The notes under the pieces were generated by a model, which saw only the letters and a list, made by a program, of their open reading frames with translations, had not been told where the DNA came from and did no database searches. Shown in pieces: positions 12,729-24,998 of a stretch of DNA of 64,000 nt. Position 1 is the first letter of the stretch, and each line of letters opens with the position of its first letter. Position numbers and translations under genes: made by a program. Source of the DNA: Labia minor (Eukaryota > Arthropoda > Insecta > Dermaptera > Spongiphoridae); contig OY720348.1 of NCBI GenBank assembly GCA_963082975.1, positions 76,409,719 to 76,473,718 on the forward strand, written 5' to 3'.

Positions 12729-15206
12729 AAAACACTAAGAACATTTAAGATTCTTTTCAGTTATTATTATTTTAAATTCATAGGATAAGAAATAAATATT
12801 TATATATATAAATTTCATTTATTTAAATTTAACTATCAAAAATAAATAAGTATTTTAAAAAACAATTAAACAAAGAAAGAAAATTATTAAATTAGTTTTT
12901 TTAAAAATAATAGTTTATTTATTTATGCTTTTATAATTATATAGGAAGTATTTAAAAAATAATAATTTTTACCCTCAGCTTATGGATATATGTAATAAAA
13001 AATATTTATTAAAAGAACAATATTTAGTACAATATTTTGAAAATGATAGTGAAGAAGTGGAACAAGAAGATGAACATGAGTAAATATTTTTTATTATTAT
13101 ATCTAGGAATGAGAAATTCTAATAATTTTATTCTGTTTTTAATATTTTATATATATCGAAATAGTATTTCATTTATGTTTCAGCATGGAATCTTTACATA
13201 TGAATGATGACAATGATAAAAAAAAAAGAAATTATTTTACTCTGTATTCTAAATTAATTTATCCATTAGGAATACTTCAACTAATTTTAAGTATTGTTAT
13301 ATCTGCAATGCCTTTATATAATTTTGTAAGTAAAGAATAATAATAATTTTTTTATTAGTTATTTGTTAGTAAACAATTAAAAAAAAGATATAATATTTAA
13401 TTAAGAGTAAAATAAAATTATTTTTTTATAATTTTATAATTTAAAAATTTATAAATGTCAAATGTAAAAATTATGAAATGCTAACTAGATATTCTTTTTT
13501 AAAATTGTCATTTAAACTCAACTCTCCTTCCCAATCTACTTAAAATATTTATATAGTCTAAGTACATTTTTGAAATTCCCTTCTAATTATTACATTCACC
13601 ATTTTTTCCAACCGAATTAACACACATTTTATTATTTATTTATTCAATTTCTTTTCAGGTATTTGATTGGTTAATTGATTATTACTTAAAATCGTCAGCT
13701 TTCTCGGTATTTTCATTTCATTAAATAATTATTTCACTTTAATGAATACTTTAACAATTAATTTTATATTTTCAGACTAAAGTTTGCCTTTATCTATTTG
13801 GCACAATTATATTAATAATAACAATATTATTACATTCATTTATAAAAAATATCCTATTAACGTTTTCATTAAAGAAAAAAGAACAAAGTATTAGACAGTG
13901 CAACGAGAACAAATTCAATTCTAAAATAAATAAAAATTATTTTTTGAAAAGTATATCTCTTATACCTATATAATAAATACTGCATATAATAGAATATATC
14001 ATTTCTTTGTTTTTTTTAGATTACAATGAGAGAATAACTAGATTACTACTGTTGCAAATTTTTGAAATGTCATTATTTGTTTTGATCGAATTAACACTAA
14101 CTATATATTTATTTTGGAAATGTATTATACCACTTTCATTATTTATTTTTTTAGGAATAATAATCTTCAAGATCAGGTTTTTTTCCTTTTAATAATAAAT
14201 AATCCATATAAAGTATTATTAAAAAATAATTATAAATAATTAGGGTGTTAAAAACAAAATTATCGTTAAAAAGGGAGTAAGATAATATCATTGGACATGT
14301 AAAATGTTTCTATATTTTTCTACATTAATTGTTGCAATTAAGATTCTAAGCAAACATAAATTATATATTTCACTTTCGATAAAATTGAATAAAGTTGTTT
14401 GTTAAAATAAAAGTAAGAAATATATGTAGATTAAAAAGTGACAAATGACTTATTATGTTTAGTCACATTCTTAACAGAAAAAAAGCTTTATTAGAGAATA
14501 AACCAATAAAGTCTATAAATAAGAAACAATAAGTACAATATTTAAGATGTTTTTTTAAATATTTAAACTTCTTCATAGAATATTACAATTAAATTATTAT
14601 ATTCCATTAAAAGATAGTTAAGTTTAATTATTAAAATAATAATTAATTCAAGAGTGTGATATCTTTCTCTAGATTGAATTATAAACAAAATATGAACGAA
14701 GAAATAATTTCAAAAATTGACAATTTTTATATATTATTAAATTTAATGCAAGGAAAAACAATATTTCAAGCATTTAATAACTATGAAATATTATATCAAA
14801 GGTATACAAAAATCAATTTTTTCTTTAATCTAAATGTATAAATATTATATGTATTATAAAATATTTGTTTTCATTTTAGAATTGAATTAGCTTGCTTAAC
14901 TTTAACACGGTATTTATTTATAAACAATACAATCATTTATTCCATACATTTAATTAAAGATATATTAACAGGTAATTAAATAGTATGTATATATGTACTA
15001 TTTCTATAAATATATTTAATAAAATAAGATTCAATTTTATTTTTCTAGTGATTGGAATATTTATTTGTTTTTATTTGATTGTATATGAATTTAATAAGAA
15101 GATTTATGTTGCAATAATAATTTTATTTCAAATTCCATTTCATTTAAGTGAAATAATAAATAATTTGGAATTGATTGAACAAAATAAAAGATGGGAAAAT
15201 AATTAA
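3684..15206 (+). CDS. ABCC/MRP-like transporter lacking the second nucleotide-binding domain
   Basis: Twenty-one exons read in agreeing phase with no internal stop: 3684-3709, 3793-3918, 6212-6359, 6624-6734, 8074-8250, 8351-8474, 9950-10089, 10664-10774 (or 10753), 10859-10995, 11064-11124, 12064-12263, 12331-12462, 12530-12656, 12979-13079, 13184-13325, 13659-13706, 13776-13950, 14020-14176, 14673-14801, 14880-14971, 15049-15206. The total is 2,622 nt, 873 residues. Order: hydrophobic TMD1 (about 80-320), NBD1 (about 367-570) with Walker A GRSGSGKS (395-402), Q-loop YVGQKPWI and Walker B IYLLDD (500-505), then TMD2 (about 590-860). The ABC signature LSGGQ reads LYAVK (480-484), and the H-loop His is Thr (about 536). 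The protein ends just after TMD2, where NBD2 normally starts; full ABCC proteins have about 1,300 residues or more. AATAAA lies 16 bp after the stop. The substrate is unknown. The start MSYEFLKL is inferred from phase and is the least certain part. Confidence 0.88.
5455..6010 (-). repeat. Dispersed repeat family A, partial copy
   Basis: On the minus strand this reads like the first half of the copies at 32259-32902 and 62571-63217: it starts ACCGACCGACGATAGGAAGG (near 6005), then the segment around ATGATGTCTGTC, an accumulation of GACA/GTCT units, and ACCGGAAGTGG at the far end. It is interrupted by the hAT MITE at 5521-5802. Non-coding. Confidence 0.75.
5521..5802. mobile_element. hAT (Charlie-like) MITE
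   Basis: The ends are CAGTGATTCTCAACC and its exact inverse GGTTGAGAATCACTG; GTGCCGCGGCA and TGTGCCGCGGTA lie just inside. An 8-bp duplication CATTAAGT flanks it (5513-5520 and 5803-5810). 282 bp, no coding capacity. It split a family A repeat, so it is the younger of the two. Confidence 0.92.
6735..8073. other. Intron 4 of the ABC transporter, with a GC-richer relic
   Basis: At about 6884-7093 the DNA becomes GC-richer (CTAGAAGGCGGCAAACCGGG, then GGGGCGCCAATTT), unlike its surroundings. It looks like part of a degraded transposon but no ends or target duplication are visible. The intron also carries an hAT MITE (7388-7730). Confidence 0.45.
7388..7730. mobile_element. hAT MITE
   Basis: Left end TAGGGGTCGCCAAACTTTGA, right end (reverse complement) CAAGGGTCGCCAAAGTAGAC. 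A perfect 8-bp duplication ATTTAAAC flanks it (7380-7387 and 7731-7738). 343 bp, no transposase. It lies in intron 4 of the ABC transporter. Confidence 0.9.
8587..9448. mobile_element. hAT element carrying a nested family B repeat
   Basis: Ends are CAGGGTCGTGG and (reverse complement) CAGAGCCGTG. The flanks GGTTCAAG (8579-8586) and GGTACAAG (9449-9456) match at 7 of 8 positions, the expected hAT duplication. The interior is almost wholly a family B copy (8751-9346) in reverse orientation, so the original hAT core was only about 265 bp. It lies in intron 6 of the ABC transporter. Confidence 0.8.
8751..9346 (-). repeat. Dispersed repeat family B, copy 1
   Basis: Matches the copies at 24999-25636 and 30898-32063. 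On the minus strand it begins with the segment ending TCTCCAGTCGACTATCTCGC, contains CGCGCCAACACGTGACGTGG on the plus side, and ends in the palindrome ACTATCTC...GAGATAGT. A CAAATTTCAT...TAGCTC module followed by CA/GACA tetranucleotides lies in the second half. No coding capacity. Confidence 0.85.
9474..9737 (+). other. Open frame in intron 6, not recognised
   Basis: An 87-codon open frame (MITMKNYYKDKEEIEDWIWC...) lies between exons 6 and 7 of the transporter. It has no splice sites in compatible phase with its neighbours (exon 6 joins exon 7 at 9950 perfectly) and resembles no family I know. It is most likely chance. Confidence 0.2.
10330..10572. mobile_element. Short MITE with about 34-bp inverted ends
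   Basis: The left end AATTGAAGACCTTAGGGCTA continues to a shared GGTAAGCCAC; the right end reversed reads AATTGAAGACCTTAGAGCAA and then the same GGTAAGCCAC. The interior has no coding capacity. No certain target duplication; family not assigned. It lies in intron 7 of the ABC transporter. Confidence 0.7.
11407..11694. mobile_element. Probable solo LTR
   Basis: A 288-bp GC-richer block that starts TGTGGGGTG and ends AGCCACA (TG...CA), flanked on both sides by the 5-mer CACAC (11402-11406 and 11695-11699). A TATATATA stretch and an AATAAA (reverse strand) lie inside. This is the layout of a single LTR left after recombination. No internal sequence or second LTR is present. The low-complexity flanks make the duplication weak evidence. 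It lies in intron 10 of the ABC transporter. Confidence 0.5.
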
Positions 15207-15651
15207 AAAAAAATATAAAATAATAAATAAATAAATCAAAGAAATAAGTCATTTTGTTTTATAAAGCAAAATATATTTAAAAATTTTTAACATAATTAAA
15301 AATAATAAACAGTTTTAATTTGATGTGATAATCAATAAAAATAAATTAAACAGTGAACATATATTATTTTATTTAACTCTAAATTGGTTAATCTGTACAT
15401 ATAACAAAAAAATAAATATTATATATAGATATTCTATTTCTCTTAATCTAAAACTTTTAATTGTCACATTTTTCATTAGATAATTTTGTTTATAAATAAC
15501 AGAAAGCAATTCAAACCATTATTAATATTATATTTTTAAAATTAGTCAGGCACTCAAAAATGTTAAAATAGAAAAATAATATTTAAATCAATTTTATAAT
15601 TTTATTTTATATTCTAATATTTTCTAAACATTGTCTTAATGATTAGCATTT
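15207..15651. other. Convergent spacer between the ABC transporter and FBXO9
   Basis: 445 bp between two stop codons facing each other. AATAAA at 15222-15227 is a likely poly-A signal for the transporter; several reverse-strand AATAAA-like sites near 15600 could serve FBXO9. There is no sign of an NBD2-like exon for the transporter here on either strand. Confidence 0.6.
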
Positions 15652-18600
15652 TTATAAAGGCTTTTCTGATTCAGCTGAATAACTTTTAACCCTTGAAAAC
15701 ATCAAAGGGGGATAACGATTGATATCGTTTAAATCAAAACAAACATTTTTTTTATCACCGGATTTTAAGGTGTATTGCATCGTGTATTTTTCCCAAATGA
15801 GGGTGTGATTATGTCTTCCTTTATAATTTTGGATGCTCAAATCCTACAAAAAATTAAAAGAAAAAAAAAAATGATAATATTATTTTAAAAAATAAAAATA
15901 AATATACTTACTATATTATAAGTTTGTTCTGCGAATGTTTCAAAATTCGATTCTCTCTTACGTTGATGAAAACGATTATTCATTTTATGATGCGAATCAG
16001 ATTGTGTTAGAATCAGAGAAGCTTTATCCCCTTGTAACTTATAATGACCTATTAAAACACCTCCATTTTTAGGAACTCGAGTACGAAGTTGTGAAACAAC
16101 TAATTTAGGTTCTTCCGCAGTTGTTAACATAATTACCAAACCATCAGGAAAGAATCTATCAAAACAATTAATTTTTAAGTAAAATTAAATTAAAAGAGAA
16201 AATTTGAAATATTTATATTTATATAAATATATTTAATTTGAAAATACAATTTTATAATGTATAAAATAAAAATAATAAAAGAATTTACCTTAAATATCGG
16301 TAATAAACTATTAATTGATATAAATTATTATGAAAAACATCTTGATAATTTTGAAAGCTGTTTTCTCCCTGGCGATAATAAAGAGTTTTACCTATATAAC
16401 AACCATTATAATTTAATCTAGGCCGTTGAATGAACATTTGTCTCCAAGAATCATACGGATCCGGTGAATCACAATTAATATTCCAAATCCTTAGAAAGGA
16501 AAAAGAAAAGAAATTAATTAAATAATATATTAATTAATGTGTGAATTAGTTACTTATTGCAGACAAGACGCCATATTTCAGAATCTCTACAACATAAATA
16601 TAATCCTCTACAGACACTTGAACATATTTCCAAGGATCGCAAATCAAGTTCAGATGATACCACCCAACGCAAGATATAAATTATAATTTCAGGAGGAAGT
16701 GCAGAAATATGTAAACTCTAAAAATAGAATACAAATTTATTTTTTTAAAAATTAATATTCACTAATTTATATTAAATTTAAAAATATTATTTATTTTATA
16801 TTTTAAAAAAGAGATTTATATGTGATAGATAATATTTATAGGATTCTTTTATATTAATAATTTTTGAATTCAGTGGTTTTGTTTTAATCAATTTAAAAAT
16901 AATATTTGATACGGTTTTACGTAATAAAAAGAAAATCCTTACGTTGTACCAAATATAATTTTATTTTTATGAGAGAAAAACAAAAAATAATAGAAATGAA
17001 AAACTAAACAACGAGACAAAATAAATTTTTTCACGTGTTTAAAACAATCTAATTATTAAATCAAATGTATTTAATAAAAACAATAATAATACTAAATACA
17101 TAAGGTTGGATAATAACAATAATAATAATGATTTTAATTATTTCATTTCTAATTTAATGAATTTATTGTTCATGAAATATTGAAATACCTTCTGGTCTTC
17201 TTTAGCGAATATTAAACCGTTTGAACTATTAAAAATCAAATTTTTTTCATATTTTAGAATCGATGTTAATTCATCTAAATTGATAGAGTCAGATTCTTTA
17301 TAATTCAAATTATTTTCCTCTATAAATAAAAAAATACAATTATTCTTTAATTCAAGAACATATTACTAACTTAATATATCTAAATATTTTAAGATGTAAA
17401 ACTGGCTCAAAATTATTACTTTTTTTATCACTTAATTAAATCTCACAAGTTGTGTAAACAATTAAAAGCCATCGTCGATGTAAAAAAGTTTTTAGATAAG
17501 ACAAATTTTAAAAATTATTATTAAAATTTATTTTATTAACAATTATAATAATAAATTATCTATATCAAAATTTCTTAAAATTTATATATAATTAAACAAA
17601 AAAAAAAATTAAATAATACTCTTAACTTATAATAAATATTTAAGTGTTTTTACATATAATATCTATAAATAATATTAAATTATTGCTAAATAAAATTGGC
17701 TTAAAGAATCTTATTTGAACATGTAAAAGGAAGAGGTAGATATATACATAATAGTATTAATTACAATTTATTGAATTTTGTAATTTTTTATTCCTTTTTT
17801 TTCCTTGATATTACACAAGATAATTTATCATTTACAAAATTAATTCTCCAAGTAGTCGATAAAAATATATAATATTCTAATGTTTTCCAACCAACCTGTA
17901 ATATAGACACATTCTTTCGGTTCAGTTTTATTGCTTTGTGATATTTTTAATTCAATATCAGGAACCAATTGAACGGCTTTACGATAGCAGTTCATAGCCT
18001 CACATATTTTTCCATTTTGTTCAAGTTCTGATCCTTTTAAAAATAAACTTCGTGCCTAGAAAAATAAAAAATAGTTATTAGAAAAATAGAGTTTTACTAT
18101 TTATATAGTTTAATGTTCTTATAGACAATATATATATAACTAGTTTTTGCTTATAATAACCACCTCTTTTCAATGACCATTTATCTATTTTCCTATACTG
18201 ATTAATAAATATTGATTTATTTTATTACTTCACTATATCTATTTTACTTTAAATATCCAAACTTAACCACTCAGAAATCAATAAACTAATAACAAATTGC
18301 GAGACCATACTTACTTTAATTTCAAGTGAATATTCATTTCTTTTATCTTGGTCTTCATTTAATAAATTATTGGAATGATGTGCCGTATTAGCAAGATCTT
18401 CGTTTTTTATCATTACTATCTATTCGAATTAAATACACAATTAGAGAGAATTATTTATTATAAAGAAATAATGTTAGAAAATTATTTTTATAATTATTCA
18501 ACCTATCATTTAATTCACATAAAAATTATATTCAGTTCAGGCTTTTGTCTATTTATATATTTAATTATTTTTGAAGGGTAAATATTATAAAAATAATTTA

Positions 18601-18865
18601 TAAAATTAATTAATTTTTAAAAAAATGAACATAAAAGATAATATATTATACCTCCGATGTGGATTTGATATTTATTAGTTTGTCTTCTTGTTCTGATAAT
18701 TTATTTTCATTTAAAGTATTACAAGAATTTTCAGAAGTATATCCTTCAGCATATTCATTAGAAGTCTAATTAAAATAAAATGGACATATTTAAATAATTA
18801 TCAAATAATAGATTAGGAACATAATTAAAATGAATTTTTAAGTAGAAATAAAAATACTTTACCAT
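15652..18865 (-). CDS. FBXO9: F-box only protein 9 (SCF ubiquitin-ligase substrate receptor)
   Basis: Nine coding exons, 5' to 3' on the minus strand: 18863-18865, 18652-18765, 18315-18419, 17896-18055, 17189-17319, 16554-16717, 16289-16489, 15912-16155, 15652-15843. The total is 1,314 nt (437 residues), all phases agreeing; human FBXO9 has about 447. Residues about 75-127 form the TPR-like segment ([15 protein letters not shown]...[12 protein letters not shown]). The F-box is at about 178-222 ([20 protein letters not shown], then [17 protein letters not shown]). The C-terminal domain holds [40 protein letters not shown] and the terminal [10 protein letters not shown], matching the family's SYTAFSERPL ending. 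In other animals the F-box binds Skp1 and the protein recruits phosphorylated Tel2/Tti1. The start codon stands alone before the first intron (ATG then gtaaag). The N-terminal acidic region is the least conserved part. It is tail-to-tail with the ABC transporter. Confidence 0.95.
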
Positions 18866-21088
18866 AATTATTATATCTAGATATTTCAATTTCTATAATA
18901 TTTCAGGGTTCGAGTTCACGGTCAGAATATCTTATTACAAAGGAATAAAGAAAGCTCGAATAAATAGACAGGAAAAAGTGAATTAATTTAATGTGATCAA
19001 AGCTAAAAATAAAATAAATTAATTTAATAATTAATTTTAATTATATTATATTAATAATTATTTAGAGAGTATATGACAAGTGATTGAGATAAAGAAAGAT
19101 AATAAGTGATTTTAAAATGTGATGAAATATGATTTCATGAATGTTTTTATATGGTCTGTTTATATAGATACAATTACATTTGTTTTCAAAAAAAATAATT
19201 AAAATAAAAACTAACCTTGTTAAATTGTTATTAAACATTGCCAATAAGACGTTAATTTTGATTGTGATTATAATGTGTAGGTGTCAAAAATTGGAGACAG
19301 ATTATATGTACTTATGATAATAATATTTGTATTCTGAAATAATATGCAAAATAAACACTCTCAAACTATGTGATAAGAATTAAATTATTGATCGTGATTA
19401 TTACGAATTATATAAATAAATAATTCGATTTTCGGGATTTTTACATTGATTTTCAAAAAGATACCGCAATGTATCTTTTTTAATAAACAGTTAATTAATT
19501 ATATAACATTTAATATTGAACTGATGTTCGGTTTTTTAATTTTAATATATCAAGGTCAAAATAGGATAGCTATTTCGTATTAATTTTTGTCTGATGACCA
19601 TTTCATTCTAAGCAAAGGGTTGAAATGAATGGCAGTGCTTCTTGTGTTTAAATTAGGAACTAAAAATTTAAAGAAAGCGGGAAAGTATCAAAAAACTTTC
19701 AATTTATTCCATTTCTTTCTTTCTCTAATAGTAAAGTGATAGTTTCATTTTTTTTAATTTAAATTTTATTCTACGAATGACTGTGTGTGTGTGTGTGTAT
19801 ATGAAAGGAATTTATGTATTTATTGATGTTTTTCACGGATTGATTGATTGGATGAGTGAATATAAAATTATGTATTATATAATATCAATTCATATTTATT
19901 TAAATTTTAAACATAATCTGCTTATAAAATCATTGATAAAAAATATATTTCTATAATAATTATAGGTTTCAACTTAACAGGAAATTAAGTTTATAAGTAT
20001 TTTTAAAACAAAAAACTTTCCTTAATTATATTATCACTGTCCAAGACCTCTCCAAAACAGGAGTCAATATCGACATGCTGCGGAATTGTGAAGAGCTTTC
20101 TTCCCTTCTGTCCATCTTAATAAAACAATAACAATAAAAAAACAAAATTCTTTCACTACCGGAGGAGCCGTTTGGAGATCACACACTCAGAGGATAATAT
20201 GGAGAAGAAGAGGAACGTGGATTCGTCAGTTTTTTTCCTCATGATATCGGAGCCATTCTTTTTAATATAAAAGAAAATCTCAAAGAATTAAATAAACGAA
20301 TGGAGGAAAAATAGATGAAAGAATTTATAGGGAGAAATAGAAAAGGGATAAAAATTTAAAATAAAAAATAAAAATTAGAAGGCTATGGGAAAATAAAAAA
20401 CGTATTGTGATAAAAGGAATCAAGGAAATTGGAAGAGGGGGAGGATAAAAACAGATTTGTATGGGTACGAATGGAACAATGGAATGTTAAAATAAATATA
20501 TAAAACATAATATATATAATTTATATTTATGAAATATTTTTAATAGTTTCATAGAAATTGGGCAGTTTCATTGGTGTATCCGCTTGATACACCTAATCTC
20601 TAAGCGGCTTGAAAGGCCTAAAATTTTATTTTAAATTAAAATTTCTATTCCTGAAATGATACCGCTAATCAGCAAATCAAATCGAAAATTAAATTTTAAA
20701 TTTCGTTGTGAATGTTTACAATTCAATTCTATAGTAATATATTCCAGATATGAGTCCAGATGATATTTGCATTTTATACCAATTTAAATTGATTAGTACA
20801 TAAAAAGTACTATGATTTATTTTTTGATGATTGATTATCTAAAATCTCCAAAACCAAAAAAACCTTGAATGCTAGATTTTTTTTATTACTTAGGTTATCA
20901 TATATCATTATATATATATGTTGGTTTAGATTTCGGTGAGTTTATTATTACTATTATTATTATTATTATCATTTTCCTCAGAAATCCTCAACACTCTCTA
21001 GTGTCAGTTAATTCTTTTTTGAGAACTAGGCTCACGGTTGCGATGGAGAGGGAATTCACCCTAACCCACAACAACCTTTATATTTCCT
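18866..21088. other. Intergenic, upstream of FBXO9
   Basis: The FBXO9 promoter should lie near 18870-19400. Nothing else is recognisable apart from a (GT)n run near 19784-19798 and a piece at about 20807-20875 that recurs near 45154-45228 (AAAAAGTACTATGATTTRTT ... CTTGAATGCTAGAT), suggesting an unnamed low-copy repeat. No gene is supported. Confidence 0.5.
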
Positions 21089-21290
21089 TTAGGGCATTAG
21101 GACTTTTCTAAGAATATAACACGTTTGTAGAATAACTGCTTTCTGGATAATGATGGAAAGTTTATCCGATAGTCCTAATACCTTTAAATTATCTTTAAGT
21201 TTCACTGGAGATACTCCCTCTACCGACATCACTATTGGAACTATCTTCACACTTGTCAGCTTCCACAGAGATTTCAGCTCCATAGCAAGG
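21089..21290 (-). pseudogene. LINE reverse-transcriptase C-terminal fragment
   Basis: On the minus strand the frame reads AMELKSLWKLTSVKIVPIVM, then SVEGVSPVKLKDNLKVLGLS, then KAVILQTCYILRKVL, then stop. This is the very conserved tail found at the end of many LINE polyproteins (ELK.LWK...IVPIVIS..GV...L...L..L.L.....QKAV.L.TC.IVRKFL). Nothing of the RT core is left; a (TTA)n microsatellite (21292-21325) directly abuts it. It is a fragment, not a gene. Confidence 0.75.
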
Positions 21291-21325
<35 letters not shown>

Positions 21326-21458
21326 CAGATTTATCCGGGATATGTTCACGTATTTTGTGAGATTTTGGCGCCATCTTCAAGAGGTTATTTAGGTGGGAAT
21401 ATTTTTTGGATTCTGCTTCTTAGTCTGTGTGGCCAAGAATCGATAACGGGATTTTGGG

Positions 21459-21598
21459 TTGATAGGTTGGGTGGTTTTGTACTCACTGCGTTGCTGGCAC
21501 GTCAAGTGCAGACGTGTCAGTCTCACAGTCAGTGATAGTGCCCAGGATTCTTCGGAGCTCCACACATCGTGAGTACAAAACCACCAAACCTATCAATT
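21459..21598. repeat. Inverted repeat beside the LINE fragment
   Basis: TTGATAGGTTGGGTGGTTTT (continuing GTACTCAC) at the left is mirrored at the right by GTGAGTACAAAACCACC...CCTATCAATT, with about 80 bp between. It could fold into a 28-bp stem. It sits upstream of the LINE fragment in that element's orientation and may belong to it. Confidence 0.6.
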
Positions 21599-21599
21599 A

Positions 21600-24500
21600 A
21601 GTTTTTTTTGAATTACTTCATGTTTCATGACCTGTAGAATTCAAAATTGACTTTTCATGTCTGTCTGTCTTCCTCTGTCAAGGTGTGAAGAACGCCCAGA
21701 GAGAGAGCGGACTGAGTATATAATATTTTATATTTACGGAGGCGAAGTATGACGAAATTGATGACGTCATTTCATTTTCCAATATTGAATAAAGATAAAT
21801 CTTCTAATCGTTGCGCGCATTCACCACCAACTTTTCCCCCGATTTTCATATTTATCTTTAAAATTTCTATATTTTTCATCTAATTTCAAGCAAATTTTAC
21901 TTCTAATCATTAAATATCATTTTTTTTATCTTAATTTACTATTTCAACTCTTCATATATTTTAGTTATATTATAATTTACATATATTATTAATTTTATTA
22001 ATTTCTTTTCTGCTGGTTCTCTGTTGTCTCAGCATATCCTATGTATATTTTCTTCTTAGCATACCACTCCTATTGACATATTATTTTTTTTTCTTTTTTT
22101 TCACATCAATTAATTTTATATAATAATAAAAATGACAATCTTATCTCTTATTTTTATTATTATACTAAAACTAATATTATTTTTTATTTTTATCTTTCTC
22201 TCTATCTGATGTTCGATCTATCTATCTTTTGTCTTTTCTATTTCTTCTTATGTTATTCTTATTTTCTAGCAAGATTTATTTAGAATTCAATAGAGAATAT
22301 TCAATGATTATTGAAGATTGAAAACCGAGTGGAAGATAAGAATTAAAATTTCGATCAAAAAGTCAGCTGCTTTTATTTAATTTTATTATTAAAATAAATC
22401 ATGTACAAAAAACATGATAATACAAACATTATAGTAGTTCGATAAATAAAGAAATGCATAAATTTCGTTAATTTCTCTTGATATGTAACTTTTGTTCCTT
22501 TTTTTGCTTATTTTCTATTCCATGATAAAATTTTCATTCTGAAAATTAAAAGTTAACATGTGATTAAATTTCGTATTAATAGAAATTATTCAAATCTTCC
22601 AAAACATTCATTTACATAATTCACCTTATTTAAAATAAAAGAATTTATCAATAAAATCTTATATGGTTTCAAATAAGGATTTATAAAATTTTGAACCTTT
22701 ATATGAAACCTGCCTTTTTTCAATTTATTAAAATTTCTTTTAGAAATGATTTGAATAATTTTATTATCTATACTTTACTCTAATCCAGGTCCTTATATTA
22801 AACAATGTTTTTTTTCATTTTTTTAAAATTCCAATTCCTTCAGGGTTAATTTCAACCCTTAATTTTTTTCAATTAAGTTAAAAACATTCAATTGAAAAAA
22901 TAAAACATTCCCAATAGAATTTCTTATTTTTTTTTTAATTATTTAAAAAAATTTAAATTTTTATATTAAATTATTTCTAAATAAAAAAACATTAATTAAA
23001 GAAATATTCAATAATATTTTATTAATGAAAAGATGCTCATAAGAAAATGTAGGATGATTTTATTATTAATACAAAGGTTCATGAAAAATTTTAATTATTC
23101 ATTTCCATCCAATCCTATATATTTGCACTTTAACGTCATCTGTTGAGAATAATCTACACAAAATATATTTGTTAAATCGGGCGACCGGCATCTATTGAAA
23201 ATAATCTCCACTATATATATATATATATATATATGTAGTTTTTATTATCCTCAATAGATGACACGGTATGTACTAAATCGACAATCTTACTAGTGTTATT
23301 CATTGAGAATAATATACAGTACATTTATATTTAGTGTAGATTGATATCAATAGAAGACGCTATATATGTTAAATCGACCTAATATTTTTACAAGATACAA
23401 ATAATCTAAAAAAAAAAAAAAATAATATTCCTATTTCTAACAAAAAATGCGTGTAGGTTGTTTTTATTCTAAAATCTTACATTTTTATGATTCCTTTATG
23501 TTCTAAATTGCCTTTGTGTTTATTTTGATATCATTAAATAGTGCTTTTCATCATCTGAGTGATTCTTTTCATCAGCTAAAGCATATATGGCATTTATTGA
23601 TAAAGTTTTTAAGGAATGATTAATTAATATAAGTAGGATTAAATAAATATTTTTAAATTATAACTCTTCTTTTTCATTTAATAATATAATACAATTTATT
23701 TAAATTATTTATTTTAAAAACATAACTAATTGATTTTCATCCCTCTCTTAATTCAGCGGTCAAAAATATATAAACAACTCAAACCTACCTAACATGGAAA
23801 ATAACCCGATATATTTTTAAATTAAATCTAATTATTATCTTTTGCAATGGTTACTTTTGAAATTATTTTTTTCATTTTTTCTAAATTCGATTAAAATTAA
23901 AAATCACACGTTTCCTAAACAAGAAAATTCAAATATAGAAATATTTTTTAAAAATTTTCGTGCTTATTAGAAAATTTGATGATGATAGAATCAGAATTAA
24001 TACAGTCATCTTATTTTTAATATTCTTATTTCAAAGAAGCAATCCGTGCTCACCCTGACAATGAATACAAAAATGTTTTTATTCTATTTTAATTTTATTG
24101 TTCATTTTAATTTCTAATAATGAAATCAATCAATTTATTTGAAGAACGAATGAAATGAAACCATGACACTATGTTTAATCACAAGTTTACAATTAATTCT
24201 ATAGATTATAGAAGATGATTATAATAAAATAAAGGTTAGCATTTGAATATAATAAAAATTAAAAATAGTATAAAAAAAAGAAAAATATTTTCATTCGTTA
24301 AAAAAAAAAATCGAAAAACAGATAAATTGACTAATTTGAATAATATACTAATAATATATGCAAATAATATAAACAAGATTAAATATATCCATATTAAAAA
24401 TAATATACAATTGTAGCAAACAAATATATTTATTCCAATTTTCTCAAATCATTTAGTGCTGTTTTTAGTAGGATATACGAATTTATGTATACATACATAT

Positions 24501-24998
24501 TCCTATGTATATATGTATATATTTGTATTTTCTATTTTTTCATATTTTTTAAATCATTTTTATTGAATATAAGATGAATCATTGAATAATATTTAGATAT
24601 TCAATTAAATAATTTTTCTATTTTCATTTGGAATTACATTTATTCTAGAGATGGTCAAAAGGCAGGGTTAATTTTTTTATTATTTAAACTTATTTTACCG
24701 TTTGATTTTTCTAAAAATATTTTATAAATAATAAATTCCGATAAATATTTGTTTTTTCAATATAAATTAATTTCGGAGAATTCTACGTGGTTATCAATTG
24801 AAATATATAAAATAAAACATTTTAACACTCTATTGAAATGATAGTTAAATAGTTTTTATTTCATCTTTTAATTAATTAAATATGAATTTGTTATGTGTTT
24901 TAAAATTCAATGTATTATTATGAATAATTATCATCTGATACAAAGATGAATATATATCGTAAGTTGAAACTATTTGAAAAGTGCATAAAATTAAAATT
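21600..24998. other. Gene-poor AT-rich intergenic DNA
   Basis: No gene recognised. At about 23135-23390 there are three or four degenerate copies of a unit containing ATC(T)ATTGA.AATAATCT.CAC...TAAATCG in both orientations, with an (AT)n run at 23212-23234. These are remnants of a local tandem or inverted repeat of unknown origin. Confidence 0.45.

Noticed and set aside
15207-15651. Hidden NBD2 exon for the ABC transporter
   Set aside because: No Walker A, signature or Walker B motif is readable on either strand before the FBXO9 stop codon.
21195-21392. Frames rich in Ile or Asn around 21290-21330
   Set aside because: They are translations of a (TTA)n microsatellite next to a LINE fragment.
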